Notes: generated by a model from the sequence alone, not told the origin. A stretch of 64,000 nucleotides of DNA from DAIPKP01 sp964545875 (GCA_964545875.1 CAZJHH010000004.1:124001-188000), one strand, 5' to 3'; positions 8,825 to 17,341 are shown, counted from the stretch's first letter. Made by a program: numbers and translations.

Positions 8825-8997
8825 GGGGAAATCACCTCCTCCGTAAGGCAGCGGCTCCGGGATTATTTTCGAAAAAAGTCAAGCTCTCCGGAAAACGGCT
8901 CACTCATCTACGAACCGGGTTTTTTGCCTTTACTCCGTGGAACTGGGGTTCTCCGGAAACGAGGGTTCAAACTTTTCCGTACTTTTCGCCTTTGCCT

Positions 8998-9642
8998 TTA
9001 ATCAGAAACTCCTTCTTTGCGTACAGGTTTTGCAGGCACTCCCATTACCAGAGCCTCCGAAGGGACATCCCGTACCACCACCGCCCCGGCTCCGACCACC
9101 GCATGGGCTCCCACGGAAATTCCCGGGAGCACCACCGAACCGGTACCGAGCCAGGCACAGCAGCCCACGGTAACTCCTCCCGCCAAATGTACCCCCGGCG
9201 AAAGATGCACCCCTTCTCCGAGAGAACAGTCGTGGTCCACCGTAGCTCCGGTATTGACGATACATCCTCTTCCTATGAAGGCGCCGTAATTTACCGCGGT
9301 CTGGGCAAAGAGTACGGATCCCTCTTCAAGAACGGCTCCGGAGCTTACCCAGCTTCGGGGATGCCGGAGGGTTTCAAGAAAAAAATTTTCTTCCGAGAAA
9401 GCTTGCAGAAGGCGGAGGCGCAGAAAATTATCTCCTATTCCCGGGAGAACTCCCCAAAGATCTCTGGAAAAGTTTTCCCGATCCTCGAGAGCCCCCGAAA
9501 TTTTCCACTCTCCGGACACGGCCAGCCCGGGATATCGATCGTCAAGAAAGACAATCTCCTCCCAGAATCCGCACTCCCGGGCGCTATCCGCCACAACCCT
9601 TCCATGCCCTCCGGCTCCCAAAACGAGAAGTTTTTTTTTCAT
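8998..9642 (-). CDS. pglD: Sugar N-acetyltransferase, PglD/NeuD family
   Basis: This 214-residue protein has an N-terminal Rossmann-like sugar-binding part (KLLVLGAGGHGRVVADSA) and a C-terminal left-handed beta-helix of hexapeptide repeats (about residues 95-195: GCIVNTGATVDHDCSLGEGV). The His of VDHDC corresponds to the catalytic base of PglD. PglD acetylates UDP-4-amino-4,6-dideoxy-GlcNAc to UDP-N,N-diacetylbacillosamine. The ATG overlaps the upstream pglC-like stop by four bases. Neighbouring PglC, PglE and PglF homologues make the bacillosamine assignment much stronger than the family alone would. Confidence 0.85.
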   Translation of the reverse strand: MKKKLLVLGAGGHGRVVADSARECGFWEEIVFLDDRYPGLAVSGEWKISGALEDRENFSRDLWGVLPGIGDNFLRLRLLQAFSEENFFLETLRHPRSWVSSGAVLEEGSVLFAQTAVNYGAFIGRGCIVNTGATVDHDCSLGEGVHLSPGVHLAGGVTVGCCAWLGTGSVVLPGISVGAHAVVGAGAVVVRDVPSEALVMGVPAKPVRKEGVSD

Positions 9643-10301
9643 GCATTCCTCTCCTCCGAATTCTCCGAGGAAGGCGTTCCCTGAAATTTTTCCATGGTAG
9701 CATGTCCTTCATGGCTTATTCCCGAAGGGCTTACCACCCGGGCAAGAGTTTTCCAAAGGATACGACAATCCAGCATAAAACTCCAGTTCTCAACGTACCA
9801 CACGTCGAACTCGAACTTTTCCTCCCAGGAGAGAGCATTTCGTCCGTTGATCTGGGCCCAGCCGGTAATTCCCGGCAACATCTCCAAACGCCGGCGCTGT
9901 CGGCGGCTATAGAGGGGAACGTATTCCAGAAGAAGGGGACGAGGGCCCACCAGGCTCATTTCTCCCCGGAGAACGTTGTAGAGCTGGGGAATTTCATCCA
10001 GGCTTGCGGCTCGGAGAAAGTTACCGAAGGAAGTAATTCTTTTCTCGTCCTCCAGAAGGTTTCCAGAAGCATCCCGAGAGTTTCGCATGGTACGAAACTT
10101 GAAAAGCCGGAAGGGAGCTCCTCCCTTTCCAGCCCGAAGCTGGGAAAAAAGGACGGGGCTCCCCATGGTAAGACGCACTCCCAGAAATACGAACAGGAAA
10201 AGGGGCGAGAGAAAAAGCAGTCCCGCAAAGGCTCCAAGTATGTCCAGCAATCTTTTTGCGATCTTTCCAGAATCAGAAGGGGAATATTTTCCGCTCCGCA
10301 T
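9639..10301 (-). CDS. pglC: Initiating phosphoglycosyl transferase, PglC type
   Basis: This 220-residue protein is a small monotopic bacterial sugar transferase. It has an N-terminal re-entrant hydrophobic helix (RLLDILGAFAGLLFLSPLFL), the KFRTM motif, the catalytic Asp-Glu dyad in SLDEIPQLYNVLRG, and SLVGPRPLL. It transfers the phospho-sugar from UDP-diNAcBac to undecaprenyl phosphate at the inner membrane, the first committed step of the glycan. The C-terminal tail after about residue 195 is longer and more polar than in minimal PglC. GGAGGGAGAG precedes the ATG. Confidence 0.88.
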   Translation of the reverse strand: MRSGKYSPSDSGKIAKRLLDILGAFAGLLFLSPLFLFVFLGVRLTMGSPVLFSQLRAGKGGAPFRLFKFRTMRNSRDASGNLLEDEKRITSFGNFLRAASLDEIPQLYNVLRGEMSLVGPRPLLLEYVPLYSRRQRRRLEMLPGITGWAQINGRNALSWEEKFEFDVWYVENWSFMLDCRILWKTLARVVSPSGISHEGHATMEKFQGTPSSENSEERNA

Positions 10302-10328
10302 CTCTCTCCCTCCGTGGTTTCAAGATTT

Positions 10329-12200
10329 TCATCCGCAGCGAACTTCCCTGCTCTCCCGATTTTCGCAGAAAGGAACGTATTCTTCCAGAATATTCCGTAT
10401 TCCCTGATCGTCGTACTCCAAAAGCATATCCAGCCGATCCGCCAGGGAAGATGCAGGCTTGCCCTGCATGGATGTAAGAAAAATCTTCTGGTGCACCGTG
10501 TGGGTCACGTGACCGGGGTCGTAGAACAGTTCTTCGAAAAGCTTCTCTCCGGGGCGTTTTCCCGTAAAGACGATGGGAATATCCTTGTGGGGTTCCATGC
10601 CGTAGAGCCGGATAAGGGTCTTTGCAAGCTCCACGATCTGTACGGGTTCTCCCATGTCGAGGACGAAGAGCTCTCCCCCCTTGCCGAGAGACGCCGCCTG
10701 AAGCACCAGGGAAACCGCCTCGGAGGTGAGCATGAAGTAGCGCCGCATCCCCGGATCCGTCACCGTCACGGGGCCTCCCTTGAGAATCTGCTGTTCGAAC
10801 TTGGGAATCACGCTCCCCCGGCTTCCGAGGACGTTGCCGAAGCGCACCGCCATGAAGGCAGTGCCTGGATGGCGTTCCTGGGCTTCCTCCAAAAGCATTT
10901 CCGCCAACCGCTTGGTGGCCCCCATGACGTTGGCGGGATTCACCGCCTTGTCACTGGAGATAAGTACCATTCTTTCCGCTCCGTACCGCCCGGCGCAATC
11001 CGCCACGGTCCAGGTTCCCAGAGCGTTTCCCCGCAAGGATTCCCTGGGGTTGCTTTCCATGAGAGGCACATGTTTGTGCGCCGCCGCGTGGAAGATCACC
11101 TGAGGGCGGTGCTGCCGAAAGAGGATCTCCATACCTTTACGGTCCGCCACGTCAAGAATGATCGGCATGTGAGGCACCTGAATTCCGGTATTTTTAAAAC
11201 TTTCCAGAAGCTCGTAGATGGATTGTTCCCCGTGCCCGAGAAGAAGCATCTTTTCGGGGCCGTACTCAGTGATCTGCTGGCATATTTCCCGGCCTATGGA
11301 GCCCCCCGCACCGGTGACAAGCACCGTACGGCCATGAAGGTAGTTCCGGATGCCCGCATTATCCAGGGCGATGGGCTCCCGGGCGAGAAGATCCTCCAGC
11401 CGCACCGGCCGAAGGCGACTCACGTTCACCTGCCCCCCCGCAAGCTCACGAAGACTTGGCAGTACGCGGACCGTGATGTTTCGGGGAGCCACCTCCGCGA
11501 GAATGCGGCTCACCATGCGCCCCGGAGCCGAGGGAATTGCAAAAAGCACCAGATCGGCATGGTATTCGTCAATAAGGCTCAAAAGATTCGAGGTGTACCC
11601 CAGAACCCGAAGCCCCGCCACTTCCATTCCCAGCTTCTGAGGATCATCGTCCACAAAGCCCAGAGGGAGGATTTCCCGATCGTTCCGAAGAAGATCCCGG
11701 GCAATCAGACTTCCAGCCTCGCCGGCTCCCACGATAATCGCCCGGGCCAAAGGAAGCCGCTGAGGCTGGAGTCCCAATCGGGCAAGGCGCCAGCTCACCC
11801 GAAAGGCTCCCATAAAGGAAAGCCCCAGCACCACGAAAATCGCCAGGGTAGTCCGGGGGACAAACACATCTTTAATGAAAAATCGATCCACCACGCAGTA
11901 GATGAAAGCTCCCAAGGCATAAAACCGGGTAAGCCGAAGGTATTCCTCCAGGCTCGCCTGAGACCAGAGCACCCGGTAGAGCCCTCCGAGAAGGAGAGTG
12001 GTGCTTACGAAAAGGACGAAAAGTCCTGCTGTGGGAAGAAGATCGTCCACATAGGCCCATCCGAAGAAGAGTGTAAGCCGGAAGGCATAGCCGCAATAAA
12101 CCGCCAGAAGCAGGGAAAAGACATCGGTCCAGAAAACTCCGAAAGGATTTCCTCCCATGCGGAGCCAGAACTCCAAAAAGCGACGCTTAAAGCGCGACAT
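10329..12200 (-). CDS. pglF: UDP-GlcNAc 4,6-dehydratase, membrane-bound PglF/CapD type
   Basis: This 623-residue protein has four or so transmembrane helices in the first 130 residues, a first Rossmann fold (IIVGAGEAGSLIARDLL) and a second catalytic one (VLVTGAGGSIGREICQ). The usual Tyr of YxxxK is Met (NVMGATKRLAE), the hallmark of the PglF/FlaA1 dehydratase group, so this is not a defect. It converts UDP-GlcNAc to the 4-keto-6-deoxy intermediate of bacillosamine. An upstream ATG exists, but the start at 12200 has GGAGGAGG at good distance and overlaps the aminotransferase gene by 14 bases. Confidence 0.9.
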   Translation of the reverse strand: MSRFKRRFLEFWLRMGGNPFGVFWTDVFSLLLAVYCGYAFRLTLFFGWAYVDDLLPTAGLFVLFVSTTLLLGGLYRVLWSQASLEEYLRLTRFYALGAFIYCVVDRFFIKDVFVPRTTLAIFVVLGLSFMGAFRVSWRLARLGLQPQRLPLARAIIVGAGEAGSLIARDLLRNDREILPLGFVDDDPQKLGMEVAGLRVLGYTSNLLSLIDEYHADLVLFAIPSAPGRMVSRILAEVAPRNITVRVLPSLRELAGGQVNVSRLRPVRLEDLLAREPIALDNAGIRNYLHGRTVLVTGAGGSIGREICQQITEYGPEKMLLLGHGEQSIYELLESFKNTGIQVPHMPIILDVADRKGMEILFRQHRPQVIFHAAAHKHVPLMESNPRESLRGNALGTWTVADCAGRYGAERMVLISSDKAVNPANVMGATKRLAEMLLEEAQERHPGTAFMAVRFGNVLGSRGSVIPKFEQQILKGGPVTVTDPGMRRYFMLTSEAVSLVLQAASLGKGGELFVLDMGEPVQIVELAKTLIRLYGMEPHKDIPIVFTGKRPGEKLFEELFYDPGHVTHTVHQKIFLTSMQGKPASSLADRLDMLLEYDDQGIRNILEEYVPFCENRESREVRCG

Positions 12201-13359
12201 GAGAGAGCGCCTCCTCCAGGCATCGGGCCACATACTCCTGAGCGGAAAGTTCAAGATCCGTGTAGAAGGGAAGGGCCAATACGGAGGAGCAAATTTCGTC
12301 CATCACCGGAAAATCTCCCTCCCGGTATCCGAAACGGTCAGCATAGAAGGGCTGAAGCGGTATGGGCGTGAAATAGGGTTTGCATTCCACCCCCCGGTTT
12401 CGGAGATGCTCCATCACGCCCTGGCGGGCGGAAGGATTTTCCAGCCGGATAACGTAGACGAACCAGCTCGGCAGATCCGTCCAGGCGGGAGGAGTGGGGA
12501 GAAGAACCCCGGGCAGCCCCCCTAAAAGGCTTTGGTAACGGAGAGCCACCTGATTTCGTTTTTCGAGAATTCCATCCAACCGGGCGATCTGAGATCGGCC
12601 GAGGGCTGCGGTAAGTTCGCTCATGCGATAGTTGTAGCCCAACCGCACGTGAGAGAGCCAGGTACCGCTCTCGTCCCGTCCCTGGTTGATGAGGGATCGG
12701 CAGAGGGAGGCGATTTCCGCATTCTCCGTAACCACCACCCCCCCCTCTCCCGTGGTAATCTGCTTGTTGGGGTAGAAGGCAAAAGCCCCTCCCACGCCGA
12801 AGCTGCCGCAGGCGCGCCCTTCCAGGCGACCTCCCAGAGCTTCGCAGCTATCCTCGAAGAGAAGCAGTTTTTCCTGTTTCGCCAGAAGTTCCAGCTCTTC
12901 CCAGGGAGCAGGCATACCAAAAACATCCACCAAGAGCATTCCCTTGATCCGGGCAGGATCGCAGGGCAAAGACTCTCCGGGGAGTACGTACTCTCCGGAG
13001 CGAAGTTTCCGAAGGCCCCGTTCCACTTCCGGAACCGAAGGCATAAGGGTGCTTCGAGAGATATCCACAAAAAAGGGAACCGCCCCGAGCATAAGGAGCA
13101 CGTTGCTGCTGGCCACAAAACTAAAGGGAGTGGTAAGCACCACATCCCCAGGGCCAATACCCGACGCCTCGAGAAGTACGTGCAGCGCCGCGGTGCCGCT
13201 GGAACATGCCACCGCATGGGAAACTCCCGCCCGAGCGGCAAGCTCTTCCTCGAAGGCGCGAATCTGAGGCCCCAGGGCAATTCGACCGGAGCGGAGGGTG
13301 TCTACCACCGCCTGAATATCATCTTCGAAAATCTGGGCATTCGAAAGGGGTACCTGCAC
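12187..13359 (-). CDS. pglE: PLP-dependent sugar aminotransferase (DegT/DnrJ/EryC1, PglE-like)
   Basis: This 390-residue enzyme of the DegT/DnrJ/EryC1/StrS family has the PLP lysine in FYPNKQITTGEGG, substrate-side motifs NQGRDESGTW and YNYRMSELTAALG, and the SSGTAALHV phosphate-binding segment. It would transfer an amino group from glutamate to the 4-keto sugar made by PglF. It is the first gene of the glycan operon. The start is GTG at 13359 with GAGGTGA upstream. Other aminosugar pathways use the same fold, so the exact product rests on the PglF, PglD and PglC neighbours. Confidence 0.88.
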   Translation of the reverse strand: MQVPLSNAQIFEDDIQAVVDTLRSGRIALGPQIRAFEEELAARAGVSHAVACSSGTAALHVLLEASGIGPGDVVLTTPFSFVASSNVLLMLGAVPFFVDISRSTLMPSVPEVERGLRKLRSGEYVLPGESLPCDPARIKGMLLVDVFGMPAPWEELELLAKQEKLLLFEDSCEALGGRLEGRACGSFGVGGAFAFYPNKQITTGEGGVVVTENAEIASLCRSLINQGRDESGTWLSHVRLGYNYRMSELTAALGRSQIARLDGILEKRNQVALRYQSLLGGLPGVLLPTPPAWTDLPSWFVYVIRLENPSARQGVMEHLRNRGVECKPYFTPIPLQPFYADRFGYREGDFPVMDEICSSVLALPFYTDLELSAQEYVARCLEEALSHVAL

Positions 13360-13444
13360 AGGAGGGTCACCTCACATGGGCCGAAGGAGCCGGAGACTCC
13401 TCCCGACCCGGGTATATTCGTTCTCACAGGAATTCATGGTGTCT

Positions 13445-13453
13445 ATTGTAGCA
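13445..13453 (-). promoter_or_regulatory. Extended -10 promoter of the glycan operon
   Basis: On the minus strand TGCTACAAT matches an extended -10 element (TGnTACAAT) about 86 bases before the pglE start. No good -35 hexamer is present at 17 bases, which extended -10 promoters tolerate. It faces away from the nrdD regulatory region. Confidence 0.5.
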
Positions 13454-13655
13454 TTGCCGGAAGAAAAGGAAGGGCTTTTTTTCTGTTTTTACATCACCTT
13501 TATGACGGCATTCCTCGGTTATTAGAAGAAATACCGGATTGCATCTCCTTGAAGGCATTGTACCAGCAATCCGAAAGAAAGGGAAAAAGATCTTTTCCAC
13601 AGTTTTCCTTTTCATCATTCCCCGGCCATCTATCCACAGGATATCCACGAAGATA

Positions 13656-13701
13656 TCCACATATATTGTGTTCTTTTTGAAACAAACACCATATATAGTG
13701 C
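13656..13701 (+). promoter_or_regulatory. Pair of NrdR boxes upstream of nrdD
   Basis: Two sites resemble the 16-bp NrdR box (consensus ACACwATATaTwGTgT). The distal-to-start one, 13656-13671, has an intact right half (TATATTGTGT) but a poor left half. The proximal one, ACACCATATATAGTGC at 13686-13701, matches nearly throughout. They are exactly 30 bases apart, about three helical turns, as NrdR pairs require. The repressor gene nrdR is not in the window. Control of the ribonucleotide reductase operon by deoxynucleotide level is therefore likely. Confidence 0.75.
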
Positions 13702-13730
13702 TAAAGTCTCTGGGAAGGAGAACCCCCTTC

Positions 13731-13739
13731 TGATATGAT
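13731..13739 (+). promoter_or_regulatory. Candidate extended -10 promoter of nrdD
   Basis: TGATATGAT gives an extended -10 (TGnTATGAT) with a weak -35. An alternative lies between the NrdR boxes: TTGAAA at 13677-13682 with a TAAAGT -10 at 13702-13707 and a long 19-base spacer, which would place the boxes directly over the promoter. Sequence alone does not decide between them. Confidence 0.4.
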
Positions 13740-13817
13740 TGAATCGGAATCATGAAAGATTCCGGCGAGGCTCTTTGCGAAAGAAAACCACCTCGGATTC
13801 TCCCGGGAGAAGATACG

Positions 13818-13842
13818 TTTTCAGGAGTGCGGCTCCTGAAAA
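13818..13842 (+). other. Hairpin in the nrdD leader
   Basis: A perfect 10-bp inverted repeat (13818-13827 and 13833-13842) with a 5-base loop lies in the 200-base leader between the promoter and the nrdD start. No T-tract follows, so it is not a terminator. Its role is unknown. Confidence 0.4.
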
Positions 13843-13955
13843 GGGTTCCCCTCGGAGCTTCAAGAAAAGATGCGGCCTTCGTAGATTCCCGGCTCCTGCC
13901 CGGGTAAGATTCCGGAACGCCTTCCGGCAAGTTTGCGGTACAAGGAGAGAAATTC

Positions 13956-16019
13956 ATGAATGTAGAGTTTATACGTAAACGAGACGGTGAACAGACCCCT
14001 TTTCAGCCTCGAAAGATCTGGAACGCCGTGAAGAAGGCGGCTCATGCCGCAGGAGCCCCCCAGGAGGATGGGGTGGCGGAGGAAATTACCAACAAGGCCT
14101 TATCTTATCTCAATATCTTCTTCGACGAAACCCATCCTCCCACGGTGGAACAAGTGCAGGATCTGGTGGAAAAACTCCTCATCGAGGAGGGTTATGCGGA
14201 CGTGGCCAAGGCCTACATCCTCTACCGGGAACAGCACGCCCGGCTTCGGGACACCAAAAAACTTTTGGAAGGTGCGGCGGATCTGGTACAGAAATACCTG
14301 AAAAAGCTGGACTGGAAAGTACACGAAAACAGCAACATGAGCTACTCTCTCCAGGGCTTGAATAACTATATCGCCTCGGAGATCACCAGCCAGTACTGGC
14401 TCCACGAAATTTATCCCAAAAAGATCCGGGAGGCCCATCTTTCGGGGGATCTTCATATCCACGATTTGAGCAACCTCTCGGTGTACTGCTGCGGCTGGGA
14501 TCTTCAGGATCTCCTCATGAACGGCTTCACGGGAGTACAAACCAAGATCGGCAGCCGCCCCCCCAAGCATTTCCGCACCGCCCTGGGGCAAATCGTGAAT
14601 TTTTTCTACACCATGCAGGGGGAAGCCGCGGGGGCCCAGGCTTTTTCGAACTTCGACACTCTTCTCGCCCCCTTCGTAGCCTACGACAACCTCTCCTACA
14701 GGGACGTGAAGCAGGCTCTCCAGGAGTTCGTTTTCAATCTGAACGTCCCTACCCGGGTAGGGTTTCAAACCCCCTTCACGAATATCACCATGGACCTTTC
14801 GGTGCCCTCTTCCCTGGGCAAGCTTCCCGCCATCGTGGGAGGCAACCCCATCGACCGGATCTATGGAGATTTCCAGAAGGAAATGGACATGATCAACCGG
14901 GCCTTCGCGGAGGTTATGCTGGAAGGAGACGCCACGGGAAAGGTTTTTCCTTTCCCCATTCCCACCTACAACATCACCGACGATTTCGACTGGGATAACG
15001 AAGTTCTCGCTCCGGTGTGGGAGATGACCGCCCGGTACGGCATTCCCTATTTCTCCAACTTCGTGAATTCCGACATGAACCCCGACGACGTGCGGAGCAT
15101 GTGTTGCCGCCTCCGGCTGGACAATGCGGTACTCCGCAAACGGGGGGGAGGGCTGTTCGGCTCCAACCCCATGACGGGATCCATCGGGGTGGTAACCCTC
15201 AATATGCCCCGGATAGGGCACCTTTCCCGAACCGAAGAGGAGTTTATCGAACGCACCTTTGCCCTCATGGAAACCGCCAAGGAGAGCCTGGAGATCAAGC
15301 GGAAGATTTTGGAGCGCCTCACCGAGGCGAACCTTTATCCCTACTCCAAGTTCTACCTTCGCAATATCAAGGAAACCAGCGGCTATTACTGGAACAACCA
15401 CTTCAACACCATCGGGCTGAACGGAATGAACGAGGCGGTGCGGAATTTTCTGGGAACGGATCTCACCACCCAGGAAGGAATAGCCTTTGCCACCCGCATT
15501 ATGGAAGCCATGCGGGACAAGCTACTGGAGTTCCAGGAGGGAACGGAACATCTCTACAACCTGGAAGCCACTCCTGCGGAGGGAACTTCCTACCGCTTCG
15601 CCCGGATCGACCGGGATCTTTTCGGAGACGACATTGTCTGCGCCAACCACGAGGCCTGCCTGGAACGGAATGCGGAGCCCTATTACACGAACTCTTCCCA
15701 GCTTCCCGTGGGCTTTACGGACGATATTTTCGAGGCCCTCTATCTTCAGGATCAGCTCCAGGTGCTCTATACGGGAGGAACGGTATTCCACGGCTTTCTG
15801 GGAGAACGCATGCCTTCGGGAGAAGCCACCAAGCGTCTGGTGCGGCGGATTGCGGAAAATTTCCACCTTCCCTACTACACCATCACCCCCTCCTTCAGCA
15901 TCTGCCCGATTCATGGCTATATTCCAGGGGAACACGAATTTTGTCCCAAATGCGACGAAGAGATGGGCTATCTTCCCGACATGGTACCGGAGGGCTCCGA
16001 AACGGCCCCGCAGCAATAG
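13956..16019 (+). CDS. nrdD: Class III ribonucleotide reductase large chain lacking its glycyl-radical motif
   Basis: The 687-residue protein has an N-terminal ATP-cone (about 1-95: VEFIRKRDGEQTPFQPRKIW) and the ten-stranded barrel of anaerobic reductases, with active-site Cys383-Cys384 in SMCCRLRLD and the GSNPMTGSIGVVTLNMPRIG segment. The zinc-site region near the end reads CPIHGYIPGEHEFCPKC. Canonical NrdD continues through a segment containing RVxGY, whose Gly carries the radical. Here the chain ends 19 residues after CDEE with no such motif; only an MGYLP remains. The missing piece lies on a separate small gene at 16812-16979. AAGGAGAGAAATTC precedes the ATG. NrdR boxes lie upstream. Confidence 0.93.
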   Translation: MNVEFIRKRDGEQTPFQPRKIWNAVKKAAHAAGAPQEDGVAEEITNKALSYLNIFFDETHPPTVEQVQDLVEKLLIEEGYADVAKAYILYREQHARLRDTKKLLEGAADLVQKYLKKLDWKVHENSNMSYSLQGLNNYIASEITSQYWLHEIYPKKIREAHLSGDLHIHDLSNLSVYCCGWDLQDLLMNGFTGVQTKIGSRPPKHFRTALGQIVNFFYTMQGEAAGAQAFSNFDTLLAPFVAYDNLSYRDVKQALQEFVFNLNVPTRVGFQTPFTNITMDLSVPSSLGKLPAIVGGNPIDRIYGDFQKEMDMINRAFAEVMLEGDATGKVFPFPIPTYNITDDFDWDNEVLAPVWEMTARYGIPYFSNFVNSDMNPDDVRSMCCRLRLDNAVLRKRGGGLFGSNPMTGSIGVVTLNMPRIGHLSRTEEEFIERTFALMETAKESLEIKRKILERLTEANLYPYSKFYLRNIKETSGYYWNNHFNTIGLNGMNEAVRNFLGTDLTTQEGIAFATRIMEAMRDKLLEFQEGTEHLYNLEATPAEGTSYRFARIDRDLFGDDIVCANHEACLERNAEPYYTNSSQLPVGFTDDIFEALYLQDQLQVLYTGGTVFHGFLGERMPSGEATKRLVRRIAENFHLPYYTITPSFSICPIHGYIPGEHEFCPKCDEEMGYLPDMVPEGSETAPQQ

Positions 16020-16022
16020 CGC

Positions 16023-16709
16023 ATGCATATCGGAGGATTGCAAAAAACCACGCTTCTCGATTTTCCGGACAAGCTCGCTTGCATCGTTTTCACTCGGGGG
16101 TGCAATTTTCGATGCCCCTACTGCTATAACCCCGAGCTTATCCCCCTTCCCGAAGGAGAGGAAGATATGGCCTTCTTCTGGGATTTTCTGGAAAGCCGCA
16201 AGGGCATTCTGGACGGCGTATGCGTTACCGGGGGGGAGCCCCTGCTCCAGGCAGATCTCCCGGATTTTCTGCGAACGATCCGGGCCCGGGGGTTCGAAAT
16301 AAAGCTGGATACCAACGGATCCTTTCCGGAACGACTGGAGCGGGTTCTACAGGAAGGACTTGTGGAGTACGTGGCGTTGGACGTCAAGACATCTCCCGGG
16401 GAGTACCATGACCTTTCGGGTTTTCCGGGCTCCCGGAAGATGCTGGAAGCCTCTCTGAAAATTCTTCGGAAAGGAGGAATTCCTTTCGAGTGCCGTACCA
16501 CCCTGGTTCCACGACTTCACTCGAAAGAAATCCTGAAAGATCTGGGAGCATGGATCCAAGGAGTACCTTTGTGGGTACTGCAGCGATTCCGTCCCGGTAA
16601 AACCCTGGATCCTTCCCTCGAGAGAGAACGAACCTTTACCATCGCCGAAATGGCGGAATTTCAAAAAATTGCATCTCCCTATGCGGCAAAGGTGATCGTG
16701 CGGGAATAG
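16023..16709 (+). CDS. nrdG: Anaerobic ribonucleotide reductase activase (radical SAM)
   Basis: This 228-residue radical SAM protein has the iron-sulfur motif CNFRCPYC (CxxxCxxC) at about residues 27-34 and the SAM-binding GGEP (VTGGEPLLQ). It generates the glycyl radical of NrdD using S-adenosylmethionine and reduced flavodoxin or ferredoxin. The start lies three bases after the nrdD stop and has no clear Shine-Dalgarno site, so translation is probably coupled. Its target glycine must be on the separate 55-residue peptide encoded just downstream. Confidence 0.92.
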   Translation: MHIGGLQKTTLLDFPDKLACIVFTRGCNFRCPYCYNPELIPLPEGEEDMAFFWDFLESRKGILDGVCVTGGEPLLQADLPDFLRTIRARGFEIKLDTNGSFPERLERVLQEGLVEYVALDVKTSPGEYHDLSGFPGSRKMLEASLKILRKGGIPFECRTTLVPRLHSKEILKDLGAWIQGVPLWVLQRFRPGKTLDPSLERERTFTIAEMAEFQKIASPYAAKVIVRE

Positions 16710-16811
16710 GGAGTGCTTCCAAAGAGTTTCGGTTCTCTTATGGATATTGGAGTGATCCAATAAGTTCGGAAGATCTTCTTCTTCCACGAAGAAACGAAAG
16801 GAGTGTGCGGC

Positions 16812-16979
16812 ATGGAGCAGCAGAAACGTACCCGCTGTGAGGTGTATTCCCGGGTGGTGGGGTTTCTGACCCCCATTTCCCAATGGAACAAGGGAAAACG
16901 CGAAGAGTTTCAGGATCGAAAAACCTTTGAGATTTCCGAGGTTGCTTCCCGGAAAGAGGTTCTTTCCGAAAAGATATAA
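16812..16979 (+). CDS. Stand-alone glycyl-radical domain of class III ribonucleotide reductase
   Basis: A 55-residue gene, ATG to TAA, with AAAGGAG eight bases before the start. The product contains CEVYSRVVGFLTP, then QWNKGKREEFQDRK. This is the C-terminal glycyl-radical segment found at the end of normal NrdD chains: RVVGF corresponds to RVxGY, making Gly17 the probable radical site, with Phe in place of the usual Tyr. The match to the piece missing from nrdD is essentially complementary. It lies 102 bases after nrdG, a gap that holds a 7-bp hairpin (16745-16762). It would associate with NrdD, be activated by NrdG, and work like the detachable YfiD/GrcA radical domain of pyruvate formate-lyase. 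The assembly is inference; the sequence match is plain. Confidence 0.88.
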   Translation: MEQQKRTRCEVYSRVVGFLTPISQWNKGKREEFQDRKTFEISEVASRKEVLSEKI

Positions 16980-17004
16980 ACCCAACCTCCGTATATGTGT
17001 TCGG

Positions 17005-17043
17005 AAGGCGGTGCCTTTTCCCCGGGGGGAAAGGCACCGCCTT
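17005..17043 (+). terminator. Strong hairpin ending the nrd operon
   Basis: A 14-bp perfect stem (17005-17018 with 17030-17043) extended by G-C pairs lies 26 bases after the small glycyl-radical gene. It lacks a good T-tract on either strand, so termination may be partial or Rho-assisted. Confidence 0.5.
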
Positions 17044-17120
17044 CTTGCTAACCATGGAGTTTTCACCAAATGGAGGGAGCGTTCCGAAAGGAATTGGACC
17101 ATGGCGGACCGGTTCTTTTT

Positions 17121-17129
17121 TGCTATACT
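17121..17129 (+). promoter_or_regulatory. Extended -10 promoter for the MFS gene
   Basis: TGCTATACT is a good extended -10 element about 210 bases upstream of the transporter start. No convincing -35 hexamer accompanies it. The rest of the 17130-17341 leader shows nothing recognisable. Confidence 0.45.
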
Positions 17130-17341
17130 TCTCTGCAAATAGAGACGTGTCAGGATGGCCGAAAAAACTGAAAAGTTACGGAACTTCGGCGCGGAATCTT
17201 CGATGAACATGCAAACATAACTTTGGCGGGTTCTCAAGACACGCCGAGAGAGTGCTTTCGGGCCTTCCCGGCTTTTTCACAGTACAAAAACGTGGCGTTG
17301 TCCCGAGAGCTCCGCCTTCCATTCGAGAAAGGACGGTTTCC

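Noticed and set aside
10840..11200. Loss of catalytic Tyr in the PglF-like dehydratase
   Set aside because: Met in place of Tyr (NVMGATK) is normal in this dehydratase group, so it is not an inactivating change.
15960..16019. Frameshift as the reason NrdD lacks its radical motif
   Set aside because: Neither other frame at the nrdD end encodes RVxGY, nrdG begins three bases later, and the motif is found intact behind nrdG with its own start and ribosome site.
17099..17143. Thirteen-codon frame MADRFFFAILLCK as a second Phe leader
   Set aside because: It contains the extended -10 of the transporter promoter, no terminator follows, and the gene downstream has no link to phenylalanine.
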